Below are positions 1-8,324 of a DNA stretch of 64,000 nucleotides, one piece after another (the first letter of the stretch is position 1; each line of letters begins with the position of its first letter). Position numbers and translations under genes: made by a program. The notes below the pieces were generated by a model. It did no database searches, was not told the DNA's origin, and saw nothing but the letters and a program-made list of their open reading frames with translations. Source of the stretch: Mesorhizobium carmichaelinearum (GTDB taxonomy: Bacteria; Pseudomonadota; Alphaproteobacteria; Rhizobiales; Rhizobiaceae); assembly GCF_900199455.1 (NCBI RefSeq), contig NZ_FZQR01000010.1, positions 186,001 through 250,000 of the forward strand. The letters run 5' to 3'.

Positions 1-546
1 CGAGCCGTCGGGCAGCCGCACGATCGCCTCGTTGTCTAGGGCGAGCTTGCCATTGGTGGCGACGGGCAGCATCGGCATGTCGCCGGCCGCGGCGCGCACA
101 TCCGACAGCGGATCGAGACCGGTGGCGTCGGCGCCCTTGTCGTCGGTCAGCAGCATTGTGTCGGCCAGCGTCGCCTTGACTTCGGTCTGCTCTTGGCCCG
201 CGGCGCCCAGTGCCGCCGGAGTGAACTCGATGCCGATCGTGTTGAGGCGTGGCCGGTAATCGGTGGTGCCGGCGACATTGTAGCCGCGATCCGGCAGCAG
301 CCAGAGCGACCCCTTGTAGCTGCCCGCATCATGCGTCCAACTGGCGGTGTCGATCGCCATGCCGGAACCCGAGCCGAACGTCTCGCCGAACTTGTCGCGC
401 TGAGCGGCCGGGATGCGGCCGACACCAACCAGGCCCTTGTTGACGAGGCCGCCGACGGTCGCGGTGCTGTCGGCGAGCGCCGGCGTCAAGGCGGTGAACA
501 GGGCTAGCGCGACGCCGAGCGAGGCGGTTCGGTGCAGGTGTTTCAT
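1..546 (-). CDS. Esterase-like phytase-family protein, C-terminus cut by window edge
   Basis: Only the first 182 codons are present; the frame runs off the left edge. The ATG at 546 follows an AAAGAGGA Shine-Dalgarno sequence and opens a Sec signal peptide (about residues 1-25, ending ALA-DS). The mature start contains LWLLPDRGYN and a YRPRLNTI segment, which resemble the 'esterase-like activity of phytase' family (Pfam PF13449), a secreted beta-propeller group. Substrate cannot be told. Family assignment is from remembered motif likeness and the missing C-terminus prevents confirmation. Confidence 0.72.
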   Translation of the reverse strand, partial: MKHLHRTASLGVALALFTALTPALADSTATVGGLVNKGLVGVGRIPAAQRDKFGETFGSGSGMAIDTASWTHDAGSYKGSLWLLPDRGYNVAGTTDYRPRLNTIGIEFTPAALGAAGQEQTEVKATLADTMLLTDDKGADATGLDPLSDVRAAAGDMPMLPVATNGKLALDNEAIVRLPDGS

Positions 547-852
547 GGACAATCCTCTTTCTGACAAAGCGTGCCGGAGCGGCCGAAGAACGAAAAAAGC
601 TGAAAGAGGCGGTACATCGATGATGCCGCGCGCCCCCAAAGCGGTCTACGGCGCGAACATGATGCTTGCGTGACAGCGTGGCATGCCTGCTCACCGGCCT
701 GTTTCGCGCGCCGACAAAAACGAGCGCCCACACCAACGAATTGATCCCCTCGCAAGGGTGTTGGTTTGGCCAGGCGAGGTGTGTTTTGCACCACTAGACA
801 CTTATGTCCAGTGCGTATATGGTGCCGCTTCTGACAGACCGGGAGGGAAGCC
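547..852. other. Intergenic region, 306 bp, between divergent genes
   Basis: It separates the leftward phytase-like gene from the rightward dehydrogenase. It must hold promoters for both, but I see no convincing -35/-10 pair. A short GACA-CTTA-TGTC inverted repeat lies at 797-808. No RNA gene or conserved small frame was recognised. Confidence 0.4.
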
Positions 853-3264
853 TTGAAGCCGCATTATCGCGCAGTGGTTATCGGGGGTGGGGTGGTCGGC
901 GCCTCGGTGCTCTACCATTTGACGCGGTTCGGCTGGTCTGACGTGGCGCTGATCGAGCGCGCCGAACTGACCGCCGGTTCGACCTGGCATGCGGCGGCCG
1001 GATTTCATGCGCTCAATGCGGATCCCAACGTCGCGGCGCTGCAGGATTACACCATCAACCTCTATCGCGAGATCGAGGCCGAGTCCGGCCAGGATATCGG
1101 CCTGCACATGACCGGTGGCGTCAACATCGCCAGCGATCCCCAGCGCTGGGAGTGGCTGAAATCGGCCTGGGCAGTGTTCCAGTCGGTTGGCATCGAAACC
1201 GCCCGGCTGGTGACGCCTGACGAAATCAAGGAAATCTGCCCGATCGTCGACGTCACAGGCGTGCTCGGCGGCCTCCACGATTCCAACGAGGGCCATCTCG
1301 ATCCCTACGGCACCACGCATGCTTATGCCGGCGCTGCGAAGAAGCGCGGCGCCGACATCATCCTGCGCAACCGCGTCGTCGAACTGAAAGCGCGTGCCGA
1401 CGGCAGCTGGGATGTCGTCACCGAACAGGGCACCATCGTGGCCGAGCATGTCGTCAATGCCGGCGGCTTGTGGGCAAAGCAGCTCGGCCGCATGGCCGGC
1501 GTCGACCTGCCGGTGACGCCGATGGAGCACCATTATTTCGTCACCGAAGACATTCCGGAGATCGCCGCACTCGACCGTGAGATCGGCATCGCCGTCGACC
1601 TCGACGGCTTTTCCTACCTGCGCCAGGAGCGCAAGGGCGTGCTGCTCGGCGTCTACGAGCAGAACCCGAAGCACTGGAACATGGATGGCGCGCCATGGGA
1701 CTATGGCATCGAGCTGATCCCGGAAGACATCGACCGCATCAGCCCGGAACTCGCCAAGGCGCATGAGCGCTTCCCCTGCCTGGCCACGGCCGGCATCCGC
1801 AAATGGGTCAACGGCGCCTTCACCTTTACCCCCGACGGCAACCCGATCGTCGGACCGGTGCGCGGCCTGAAAAATTACTGGGTCGCCTGCGGCGTCATGG
1901 CCGGCTTCAGCCAGGGCGGGGGCGTCGGCAAATCATTGGCCGAATGGATGATTTACGGTGAGCCGCAGGCCGACATCTTCGGCATGGACATTGCCCGCTA
2001 CGGCGCCTTTGCGGCCAACCGCGAATATCTCAAGCAGACGACGCGCCAGTTCTACTCGCGCCGTTTCGTCATGACCTTTCCCAATGAGCGGCTGCCTGCG
2101 GGCCGGCCCTTGAAGCGCCCCGGCGCCTATGACGGCATGAGTGCGGCCGGCTGCGAATGGACGGCGTCTTGGGGGCTGGAAATCCCGGCCTATTTCGCGC
2201 CGATGGGGTTTCGCGAGAACACCACGCTCAAGCGTTCCAACGCCTTCGACATCGTCGGCGACGAGGCGTTGCAGGTGCGGCGGGCCGCCGGCCTCGTCGA
2301 TATCTCGGCCTATTCGCGCTATGCGGTGTCGGGGCCTGGAGCCCAGGCATGGCTTGACCGGCTGCTTGCCTGCAGGCTGCCGAAAGCCGGACAGGCGCGG
2401 CTGGCGCCGATGCTCGGGCCGGACGGGCGGCTGAAGGGCGACCTCACCGTGATCAATTGGGGCAGCGGCGACTATTGGCTGATGGGTTCCTACTATCTCA
2501 GGGAATTCCATATGCGCTGGTTCGAAAGCCAGGCGGCGGAAGGGGTTGCCGTCACTGACATTTCCGACGCGATGAGCGGCTTCCTGCTGACCGGGCCGAA
2601 TGCGCGCAAAATCCTGGAACGCACAACGCATCAGGATGTCTCGGGCGCGGCACTGCCGTTCATGGCCTGCGGCGCGTTCGATATCGGCATGGTGCAAGCG
2701 CGGGTTGCCCGCCTCTCGATCGCCGGCGAGCTGGGCTTCGAGATCAGTTGCCCGGCAACCATGCATGCCACATTGCGCGACACCCTGCTCGCGGCAGGCG
2801 AGGATCTTGGTCTCGCCGAGATCGGCTATTACGCGCTCAATGCGCTCAGGCTGGAGAAAAGCTTCGGCATCTGGTCGCGCGAATTCACGCAGGGCTACAC
2901 GCCTGGCCAGACAGGCCTCGACCGCTTCATCGCCTTCGACAAGGGCGATTTCGTCGGCCGCGAGGCGGCGCTGAAGCAGCGCAACGCCGGTAGCGCACAA
3001 CGGATCGTGACGCTGGAGATCGATGCGCATGATGCCGACGCCAGCGGCTTCGAGCCGGTCTGGCATCATGGCCGGCGCGTCGGCTTCGTCACTTCGGGCG
3101 GCTTTGGCTACACGATCGGCAAGAGCGTCGCGCTGGCGTTGGTCGACGACGATTTTGCCGAGGAGGGGACGGCGCTTTCGGTGCACATTGTCGGCGTCGA
3201 GCGGCCGGCGCGGGTCATCGCGACTTCGCCCTACGATCCCTCTGGCAAGGCGATGCGGCAATGA
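853..3264 (+). CDS. FAD-dependent dehydrogenase with GcvT domain (dimethylglycine/sarcosine dehydrogenase family)
   Basis: 803 aa from a TTG start with GGGAGGG just upstream. The N-terminal half is a DAO-type FAD domain: Rossmann GGGVVGAS at residues 10-17, then GSTWHAAAGFH near residues 42-52, where the His is the covalent FAD attachment site in the dimethylglycine/sarcosine dehydrogenase family. The C-terminal half (about 430-800) is a GcvT/aminomethyltransferase-like folate domain. Such enzymes oxidatively demethylate N-methyl glycines and pass the one-carbon unit to tetrahydrofolate. The MttB-family gene begins 12 bp after the stop, so the pair probably handles one methylated amine. Exact substrate is unknown. 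Confidence 0.88.
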   Translation: MKPHYRAVVIGGGVVGASVLYHLTRFGWSDVALIERAELTAGSTWHAAAGFHALNADPNVAALQDYTINLYREIEAESGQDIGLHMTGGVNIASDPQRWEWLKSAWAVFQSVGIETARLVTPDEIKEICPIVDVTGVLGGLHDSNEGHLDPYGTTHAYAGAAKKRGADIILRNRVVELKARADGSWDVVTEQGTIVAEHVVNAGGLWAKQLGRMAGVDLPVTPMEHHYFVTEDIPEIAALDREIGIAVDLDGFSYLRQERKGVLLGVYEQNPKHWNMDGAPWDYGIELIPEDIDRISPELAKAHERFPCLATAGIRKWVNGAFTFTPDGNPIVGPVRGLKNYWVACGVMAGFSQGGGVGKSLAEWMIYGEPQADIFGMDIARYGAFAANREYLKQTTRQFYSRRFVMTFPNERLPAGRPLKRPGAYDGMSAAGCEWTASWGLEIPAYFAPMGFRENTTLKRSNAFDIVGDEALQVRRAAGLVDISAYSRYAVSGPGAQAWLDRLLACRLPKAGQARLAPMLGPDGRLKGDLTVINWGSGDYWLMGSYYLREFHMRWFESQAAEGVAVTDISDAMSGFLLTGPNARKILERTTHQDVSGAALPFMACGAFDIGMVQARVARLSIAGELGFEISCPATMHATLRDTLLAAGEDLGLAEIGYYALNALRLEKSFGIWSREFTQGYTPGQTGLDRFIAFDKGDFVGREAALKQRNAGSAQRIVTLEIDAHDADASGFEPVWHHGRRVGFVTSGGFGYTIGKSVALALVDDDFAEEGTALSVHIVGVERPARVIATSPYDPSGKAMRQ

Positions 3265-3276
3265 GGAGGATTTTCG

Positions 3277-4830
3277 ATGGTCGATGACGCAGCACGAGAC
3301 AGCAGGCGCGAACGTCGGCGCGGACGCACGGGCGAGGCCGGCAGCGAGCGCAGCCGCCGGCCCAATTACCGGTCACTGAAGAACCCGTTCCTGCCGCAGC
3401 CGATCTTTTCGGACGACCAGGTCGCCGCGATCCACGGCACGGCGCTGCGCGTGCTGGAGGAACTCGGCATCAAGGTGCTTTTGCCGCAGGCGCGCGAATA
3501 TTTCGCCAGCGCCGGCGCGGTGGTCGATGCAGACACCGACATGGTGCGCATCGGCCGCGACATGGTGGTGGCGGCACTGGCCTCGGCGCCGAAGTCGATC
3601 CGTGCGCAAGCCGGCGACCGTTCCCGCGACCTGACCTTGGAACTCGGGTCGATGACTTTCCTGGCCGGATGCGGAGCGCCGAACGTCACCGATCTCGAAC
3701 GTGGCCGGCGGCCGGGCACGCTGGCCGATTTCGAGGATCTGCTGCGGCTGGTGCAGCATTTCGACGTGCTGCATATGCTTGGACCCTGCATTGAGCCGCA
3801 GGATGTCGACAACCGCTTTCGCCACTATGCCGTCAACCGCGCGCAACTGACGCTGTCCGACAAGTTTCCCTTCATCTTCGCGCGCGGCACGCCGCAGGTC
3901 GAAGACGGTTTCGAGATGATCCGGCTGGCGCGCGGCCTGTCGCAGGACGAATTCCTGGCGAACGCGCATTGCTACACCGTCATCAACACCAACTCGCCGC
4001 GCCAGCTCGACATTCCGATGGCGCAAGGCATCATCGATTTCGCCAGGGCTGGCCAGGTCTCCGTCATCACGCCGTTCTGCCTGGCGGGTGCGATGGCGCC
4101 GATCACGGTCGCCGGCGCGCTGGCGCTGCAGCATGCCGAGGCGTTGGCGGGCCTGACGCTGGCGCAGATCGTGCGGCCCGGGGCGCCGGTCGTCTACGGC
4201 TCCTTCTCCTCCAATGTCGACATGAAATCCGGAGCGCCGGCCTTCGGCACGCCGGAGCATGTCAAGGCGACGCTGGGCGCCGGTCAGCTGGCGCGCTTTA
4301 CCGGACTGCCCTGGCGGTCCGGCGGCGGCAGCGCGGCCAACATCTCGGATGCGCAGGCGGCGCATGAAACGCAGTTTGCGCTGTGGGGCTCGGTGCTGGC
4401 CGGGGCGACGATGTGCATCCACGCCGCCGGCTGGCTGGAAGGCGGCTTGAGCGTCTCCTTCGAGAAGATGATCACCGATATCGAGGCGCTGCAGACGGTC
4501 GCCGAACTCTGCGCCGCGACACCCGGTGACGACGATTCCATCGGCTTCGAGGCGATCGCCGAAGTGCAGCCGGGCGGCCATTTCTTCTCGGCCGGCCACA
4601 CCATGGCGCGCTACCGCACCGCCTTCTACGAACCGCTGGTCGCCGACTGGTCGAACTTCGGCAACTGGACGCAAAGCGGATCGAAGACGGCGAGCGAACG
4701 CGCCACCGGCATCTGGCGGCGCGCCGTTGCCGATTTCGAGCCGCCGGCATCGGCTGCCGCGACCGCCGGCGCGCTCGACGCGTTCATCGCGCGGCGCACC
4801 GAAGAGGGCGGAGCGGCACCAGTGTCGTGA
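3277..4830 (+). CDS. MttB-family trimethylamine/betaine-type methyltransferase, no pyrrolysine codon
   Basis: 517 aa, ATG preceded by GAGGAGG. The N-terminus is Arg-rich (about residues 1-30), then NPFLPQPIFSDDQ opens the TIM-barrel typical of the trimethylamine:corrinoid methyltransferase (MttB) superfamily. The frame has no in-frame amber codon, so it belongs to the non-pyrrolysine branch, whose characterised members act on glycine betaine or other quaternary amines. No corrinoid protein or corrinoid:folate methyltransferase gene lies beside it; the upstream dehydrogenase is the only partner in view. Substrate is inferred from family only. Confidence 0.87.
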   Translation: MVDDAARDSRRERRRGRTGEAGSERSRRPNYRSLKNPFLPQPIFSDDQVAAIHGTALRVLEELGIKVLLPQAREYFASAGAVVDADTDMVRIGRDMVVAALASAPKSIRAQAGDRSRDLTLELGSMTFLAGCGAPNVTDLERGRRPGTLADFEDLLRLVQHFDVLHMLGPCIEPQDVDNRFRHYAVNRAQLTLSDKFPFIFARGTPQVEDGFEMIRLARGLSQDEFLANAHCYTVINTNSPRQLDIPMAQGIIDFARAGQVSVITPFCLAGAMAPITVAGALALQHAEALAGLTLAQIVRPGAPVVYGSFSSNVDMKSGAPAFGTPEHVKATLGAGQLARFTGLPWRSGGGSAANISDAQAAHETQFALWGSVLAGATMCIHAAGWLEGGLSVSFEKMITDIEALQTVAELCAATPGDDDSIGFEAIAEVQPGGHFFSAGHTMARYRTAFYEPLVADWSNFGNWTQSGSKTASERATGIWRRAVADFEPPASAAATAGALDAFIARRTEEGGAAPVS

Positions 4831-4919
4831 GACAAGGGGCGGGAAGCGGCTGACGCCGTCGCAGCTTTCGCTGTGTGATCGGTGCCTTGCCATTGGCAAG
4901 CGGTGCACGCCATGCAGAA

Positions 4920-5684
4920 ATGCGCTTCATGCGCGAAGCCTTGATCGCAGTGGTGATTTTCCTGTGCCTGGCGGCCGCCCCGCTGGTCAGCATGGCGATC
5001 TGGCCGAGGCTGCCTGCCAGACATCGCGACGACGATACGAACAATGTCGTGCGGCTCGCCGCCAATCTGTTCGGCGTCATGACCTCGCTGGTGCTCGGCC
5101 TGATGATCAACTCGGCCAAGAACACCTTCGAATCGATCGATCACAATGTGCACGCCTATGCGACTGAGCTGATCCTTCTCGACCGCACATTGCGCCAATA
5201 TGGCCCTGAAGCCGACGCGGTGCGCGAACCGCTGGTCGCCTATGTGCAGCGTGTGGCGGTCGGCTTGCTGCAAACCAACGAAACTCCGGTCGTGTCCAAT
5301 CAGCTGTCCGAACATCTGTTGACGGAGATCGGCACAAGGTTGAACGCTCTGGCGCCGCCTGACGCAACGCATGGCTCGCTGTTGCAGGATGCCCGTCAGC
5401 GCCTGCAGAAAGTGCTGGAAATGCGTTGGGTGCTGATCGAGCAGTCTGAGGGCGCCATCCCCGGGCCGCTGATTGCCATGCTGGTTGCCTGGCTGGGGCT
5501 GATCTTCGCCAGTTTCGGATTCAGGGCGCCGAGAAATGCGATCACGCTCGCAACCTTCGTGGTTTCCGCCGCACTGATCGCCGGGGCGATCTACCTGATC
5601 CTGGATATGGATGTGCCATTCTCAGGCCCGATCCAGATTTCGCCGGCGCCGCTGGAGCGGGCGCTGGCGGAATTGCAGCGATGA
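4920..5684 (+). CDS. DUF4239 (bestrophin-like) membrane protein
   Basis: 254 aa. The ATG at 4920 is preferred over an upstream GTG at 4875 because it starts directly before the first membrane segment (residues about 4-24). A further hydrophobic pair lies near the C-terminus (about 182-240). Between them is a soluble helical part beginning NNVVRLAANLFGVM, a pattern typical of the DUF4239/bestrophin-like family. Function is unknown. It follows the methyltransferase by about 90 bp and may share its transcript. Confidence 0.75.
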   Translation: MRFMREALIAVVIFLCLAAAPLVSMAIWPRLPARHRDDDTNNVVRLAANLFGVMTSLVLGLMINSAKNTFESIDHNVHAYATELILLDRTLRQYGPEADAVREPLVAYVQRVAVGLLQTNETPVVSNQLSEHLLTEIGTRLNALAPPDATHGSLLQDARQRLQKVLEMRWVLIEQSEGAIPGPLIAMLVAWLGLIFASFGFRAPRNAITLATFVVSAALIAGAIYLILDMDVPFSGPIQISPAPLERALAELQR

Positions 5685-5738
5685 GGCGGAACCGGCGTCG
5701 TTCCCAGGCATTCATGCGAATGAACCACGGAGGACGAC

Positions 5739-6053
5739 ATGGGTTTCGACCAGTATCACGAACCGCCGGAAGAACTGTCGCAAAAGGTGCGGACCTTTGC
5801 CCGCATGATCACCTCGCTGATCGAAGAGGCGGAAGCGATCGGCTGGTACGAACAGCGCATTTCGGTGGAGAAGGATCCGCAGGCGCGGGCCATCATGCAG
5901 AACGCGCAAGGCGAGGAGTTCAAGCATTTCGGCATGGACCTGGAATTCCTGCTGCGCCAGAAGAAAGACTGGCGCGCGGAACTGAAGGAAATCCTGTTCA
6001 CCACAGGCGACATCGTCAAGGCTGGCGAGCGGGGCGAGAAGAAAGTGGATTGA
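5739..6053 (+). CDS. Encapsulated-ferritin (EncFtn)-like ferroxidase, no encapsulin nearby
   Basis: 104 aa, ATG after GGAGGACGAC. Two helices carry the signature of encapsulin-associated ferritins: EEAEAIGWYEQR (E30, W36, Y37) and EEFKH (E60, H63). These line up, with a constant offset of two, with the ferroxidase residues E32, W38, Y39, E62 and H65 I recall for Rhodospirillum rubrum EncFtn. The family oxidises Fe(II) inside an encapsulin shell. Here the C-terminus (ERGEKKVD) shows no obvious cargo-loading peptide and neither neighbour is an encapsulin. The DUF4239 gene ends 54 bp upstream; LacI is convergent. Confidence 0.8.
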   Translation: MGFDQYHEPPEELSQKVRTFARMITSLIEEAEAIGWYEQRISVEKDPQARAIMQNAQGEEFKHFGMDLEFLLRQKKDWRAELKEILFTTGDIVKAGERGEKKVD

Positions 6054-6071
6054 GCGCCTTCACGGGCTCCA

Positions 6072-7097
6072 TCAATCACTCTCGCGCGCGATCAGCTCCA
6101 GTGGCCAGACTTCGCGGATGATGCGCGGGCCTTCGGGACCGGCAAAGGCGGGCAGCGAGGCCAGCAGCATTTCGGCGAGCCGTCGGCCCATCGGCTCCAG
6201 CGCCGGGCGGAAGGCAGTCAGCGCCGGCGAGAAATAGCGGCAGAGCGGCGTGTCGACGATGACGGTCACCGCGATGTCGTGTCCGGGCCGGATGCCCATC
6301 TCGGCCAGCGCCTTGCAGCCGCCGAGCGCCATGGCGTCGTTGTTGAAGATGATGGCCGTCGGCCGGTTTTTCGTCAGCATCACGCGTGGCGTCACCTGGT
6401 AGCCGCCGGCCTCGTTGATGAAGCCGTCGGCGATCAGCGCCGGATCGACCTCGATGCCGTGCCGCTTCAGCGCTTTGCGGTAGCCGTCGAGAAACAGGTA
6501 GCCAAAGTTGAGATTGAGGGAAGGGCGGATGGCGGCGATGCGGCGATGGCCGCGCGCCACCAGCCGGTCGACCGCATCGGCGCCCGCCTTTTCGAAATCG
6601 AGGTCGAGCGAGGGATAGGCCTTGCCGCCGGTGCGGCTGCGGCCGAGCGTGGCGAAGGGGAAGCCGACCTCTGTGAGATAATCGATGCGCTCGTCCTCGC
6701 GCCTTGTCCAGGCCAGCAGCACGGCATCGGCGCGGCGCGTTTCGACGACGCGGCGCAGGCGCTCCTGCTGGTAGTCGCCCGGCGCGCCCATCACCACGGT
6801 CAGGTCGAGCCCGCTTTCGGCGAGGCGGCCCTGCAATCCGATCAGGAACGGAATGAAGAACGGTTCGCCATATTGCTGGTCGCCCGGATGCGGCTGCAGC
6901 ATGAAGGCGATGGAATGGGTGGCGCCTTGCCTGAGACTGCGGCCGGACTGGTTGGGTGAATAATTCAGCTGCTTGGCCGCATCGAGCACGCGCTGGCGGG
7001 TGTCGGCATTGACGTCGGCGCGGCCGTTCAGCGCCCGCGACACGGTGCCGATCGAAATGTTCAGATGACGCGCAAGGTCGTGGATGCTGGACGCCAA
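6072..7097 (-). CDS. LacI-family transcriptional repressor
   Basis: 341 aa from a TTG start with a GGGGAGAG Shine-Dalgarno sequence. The N-terminal helix-turn-helix reads IHDLARHLNISIGTVSRALNG and the hinge KQLNYSPNQSGR, both standard for LacI proteins; residues about 60-341 form the periplasmic-binding-protein-like effector domain. It is divergent from the Gfo/Idh/MocA gene, with three LacI-type palindromes in the 195-bp gap, so it probably represses that sugar operon and itself. The inducer is unknown. Confidence 0.93.
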   Translation of the reverse strand: MASSIHDLARHLNISIGTVSRALNGRADVNADTRQRVLDAAKQLNYSPNQSGRSLRQGATHSIAFMLQPHPGDQQYGEPFFIPFLIGLQGRLAESGLDLTVVMGAPGDYQQERLRRVVETRRADAVLLAWTRREDERIDYLTEVGFPFATLGRSRTGGKAYPSLDLDFEKAGADAVDRLVARGHRRIAAIRPSLNLNFGYLFLDGYRKALKRHGIEVDPALIADGFINEAGGYQVTPRVMLTKNRPTAIIFNNDAMALGGCKALAEMGIRPGHDIAVTVIVDTPLCRYFSPALTAFRPALEPMGRRLAEMLLASLPAFAGPEGPRIIREVWPLELIARESD

Positions 7098-7150
7098 AGA
7101 CTTCTCTCCCCCGTCTTGGCTAGCACCGGCTGCCGCTCAGGCCAAGGCTT

Positions 7151-7164
7151 CGGAAACGTTTTTA
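7151..7164. promoter_or_regulatory. LacI-type operator, proximal to the repressor gene
   Basis: Imperfect palindrome with the perfect core AAACGTTT (7154-7161), 54 bp from the repressor start. It shares the core with the two sites at 7205-7232, so one repressor could bind all three and loop the DNA. Confidence 0.6.
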
Positions 7165-7204
7165 CTCGCAGCCGATTGACATTCTACGCCATCGGGTGTG
7201 TTCT

Positions 7205-7232
7205 CGTAAACGTTTACGGAAAAACGTTTACG
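7205..7232. promoter_or_regulatory. Tandem LacI-type operators upstream of the sugar operon
   Basis: 7205-7218 is a perfect 14-bp palindrome, CGTAAACGTTTACG. It is followed immediately by a second, imperfect site at 7219-7232 with the core AAACGTTTACG. Centre-to-centre spacing is 14 bp. AANCGNTT cores of this kind are the classical target of LacI/GalR repressors, and a LacI gene is adjacent. Confidence 0.8.
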
Positions 7233-7292
7233 GTGATGCCGTGAATGCCGTGACGATCGGTCTGGAGGGACCGAGCGGAGGAGGAACGCCGG

Positions 7293-8324
7293 ATGATGAA
7301 TGTCGTCCTCGTCGGCTGTGGTGCGATGAGCAGGCACTGGCTCGATGCCGCGAGGCAGATCGACGGGCTCGCCATTGTCGGCCTTGTCGACCTCGACGCC
7401 GAACGGGCGAAGGCGAGGGCGCACGAATACGACCTCACCGGCATAGTCATCGGCACCAGCCTCGACGCGGTGCTCGACCAGACCAGGCCCGACGCGGTGT
7501 TCGATGTCGTGGTTCCCGCCGCCCGGCGCGACGTGGCCTTCGCTGCCTTTGCCCACAATTGCCATCTCTTGACCGAAAAGCCGCTGGCCGACAGCCCGGA
7601 GAATGCCCGTGCCATTATCGAGGCGGCACGTCGGGCAGGGCGCATTCATGCCGTCGTCCAAAACCGGCGCTACGTCGCCAATGTCAGGCGCATCCGCCGC
7701 TTCCTCGACTCCGGCGCCATCGGGGCAGCCACCAGCATCCATGCCGACTTCTTCGTCGCACCGCATTTTGGCGGCTTTCGCGAGGAGATGGCGCATGTGC
7801 TGCTGCTCGACATGGCGATCCACACTTTCGACGCCGCCCGCTACATGGCTGCAGGCGAGCCGGCCAGCGTCTATTGCCAGGAATGGGAGCCGGCCAATTC
7901 ATGGTACCGGCAGGGATCGTCGGCCAGCGCCGTAATCGATTTCGGCGGCGGCAAGGTTTTTACCTATGCCGGCTCCTGGTGCGCCGACGGTTTTCGCACC
8001 AGTTGGGAAGCCAGCTGGCGCATCGTTGCCGAGCGCGGCAGCCTGCTCTGGGACGGCCACGATGCGTTGAGGGCCGAGATCGTGGTGCCGGGCCGCGATG
8101 GGATTTTCGACAAGACCCAGCCGATCGAGGTGCCGCCGCTCGACCCTGCCGATCGTGTCGGCGGCCATCTCGGCATCATCCAGGATTTCATGCGCGCGGT
8201 CGAAACCGGCACCGAGCCGGAAACGCATGGCGCCGACAACATCAAAAGCCTGGCCATGGTTTTCGGCGCCATCGAAAGCGCCGAGACCGGCCGGCGTGTG
8301 GCGATTGCTAGGGAAGGACTGTGA
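7293..8324 (+). CDS. Gfo/Idh/MocA-family NAD(P)-dependent oxidoreductase
   Basis: 343 aa; two consecutive ATGs (7293, 7296) after GGAGGAGG. The N-terminal Rossmann motif VLVGCGAMSRHW is followed by TEKPLADSPENA, the EKP signature of the family, in which the Lys is catalytic. These enzymes oxidise sugars or inositols. It is the first gene of a LacI-controlled operon with an isomerase and an ABC importer, so it is probably the first catabolic step for the imported compound. It shares three bases with the next gene's start region (TGATG). Confidence 0.9.
   Translation: MMNVVLVGCGAMSRHWLDAARQIDGLAIVGLVDLDAERAKARAHEYDLTGIVIGTSLDAVLDQTRPDAVFDVVVPAARRDVAFAAFAHNCHLLTEKPLADSPENARAIIEAARRAGRIHAVVQNRRYVANVRRIRRFLDSGAIGAATSIHADFFVAPHFGGFREEMAHVLLLDMAIHTFDAARYMAAGEPASVYCQEWEPANSWYRQGSSASAVIDFGGGKVFTYAGSWCADGFRTSWEASWRIVAERGSLLWDGHDALRAEIVVPGRDGIFDKTQPIEVPPLDPADRVGGHLGIIQDFMRAVETGTEPETHGADNIKSLAMVFGAIESAETGRRVAIAREGL

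Noticed and set aside
3277..4830. Pyrrolysine-containing trimethylamine methyltransferase
   Set aside because: There is no in-frame TAG within the gene and no pyl genes nearby; it belongs to the non-pyrrolysine branch.
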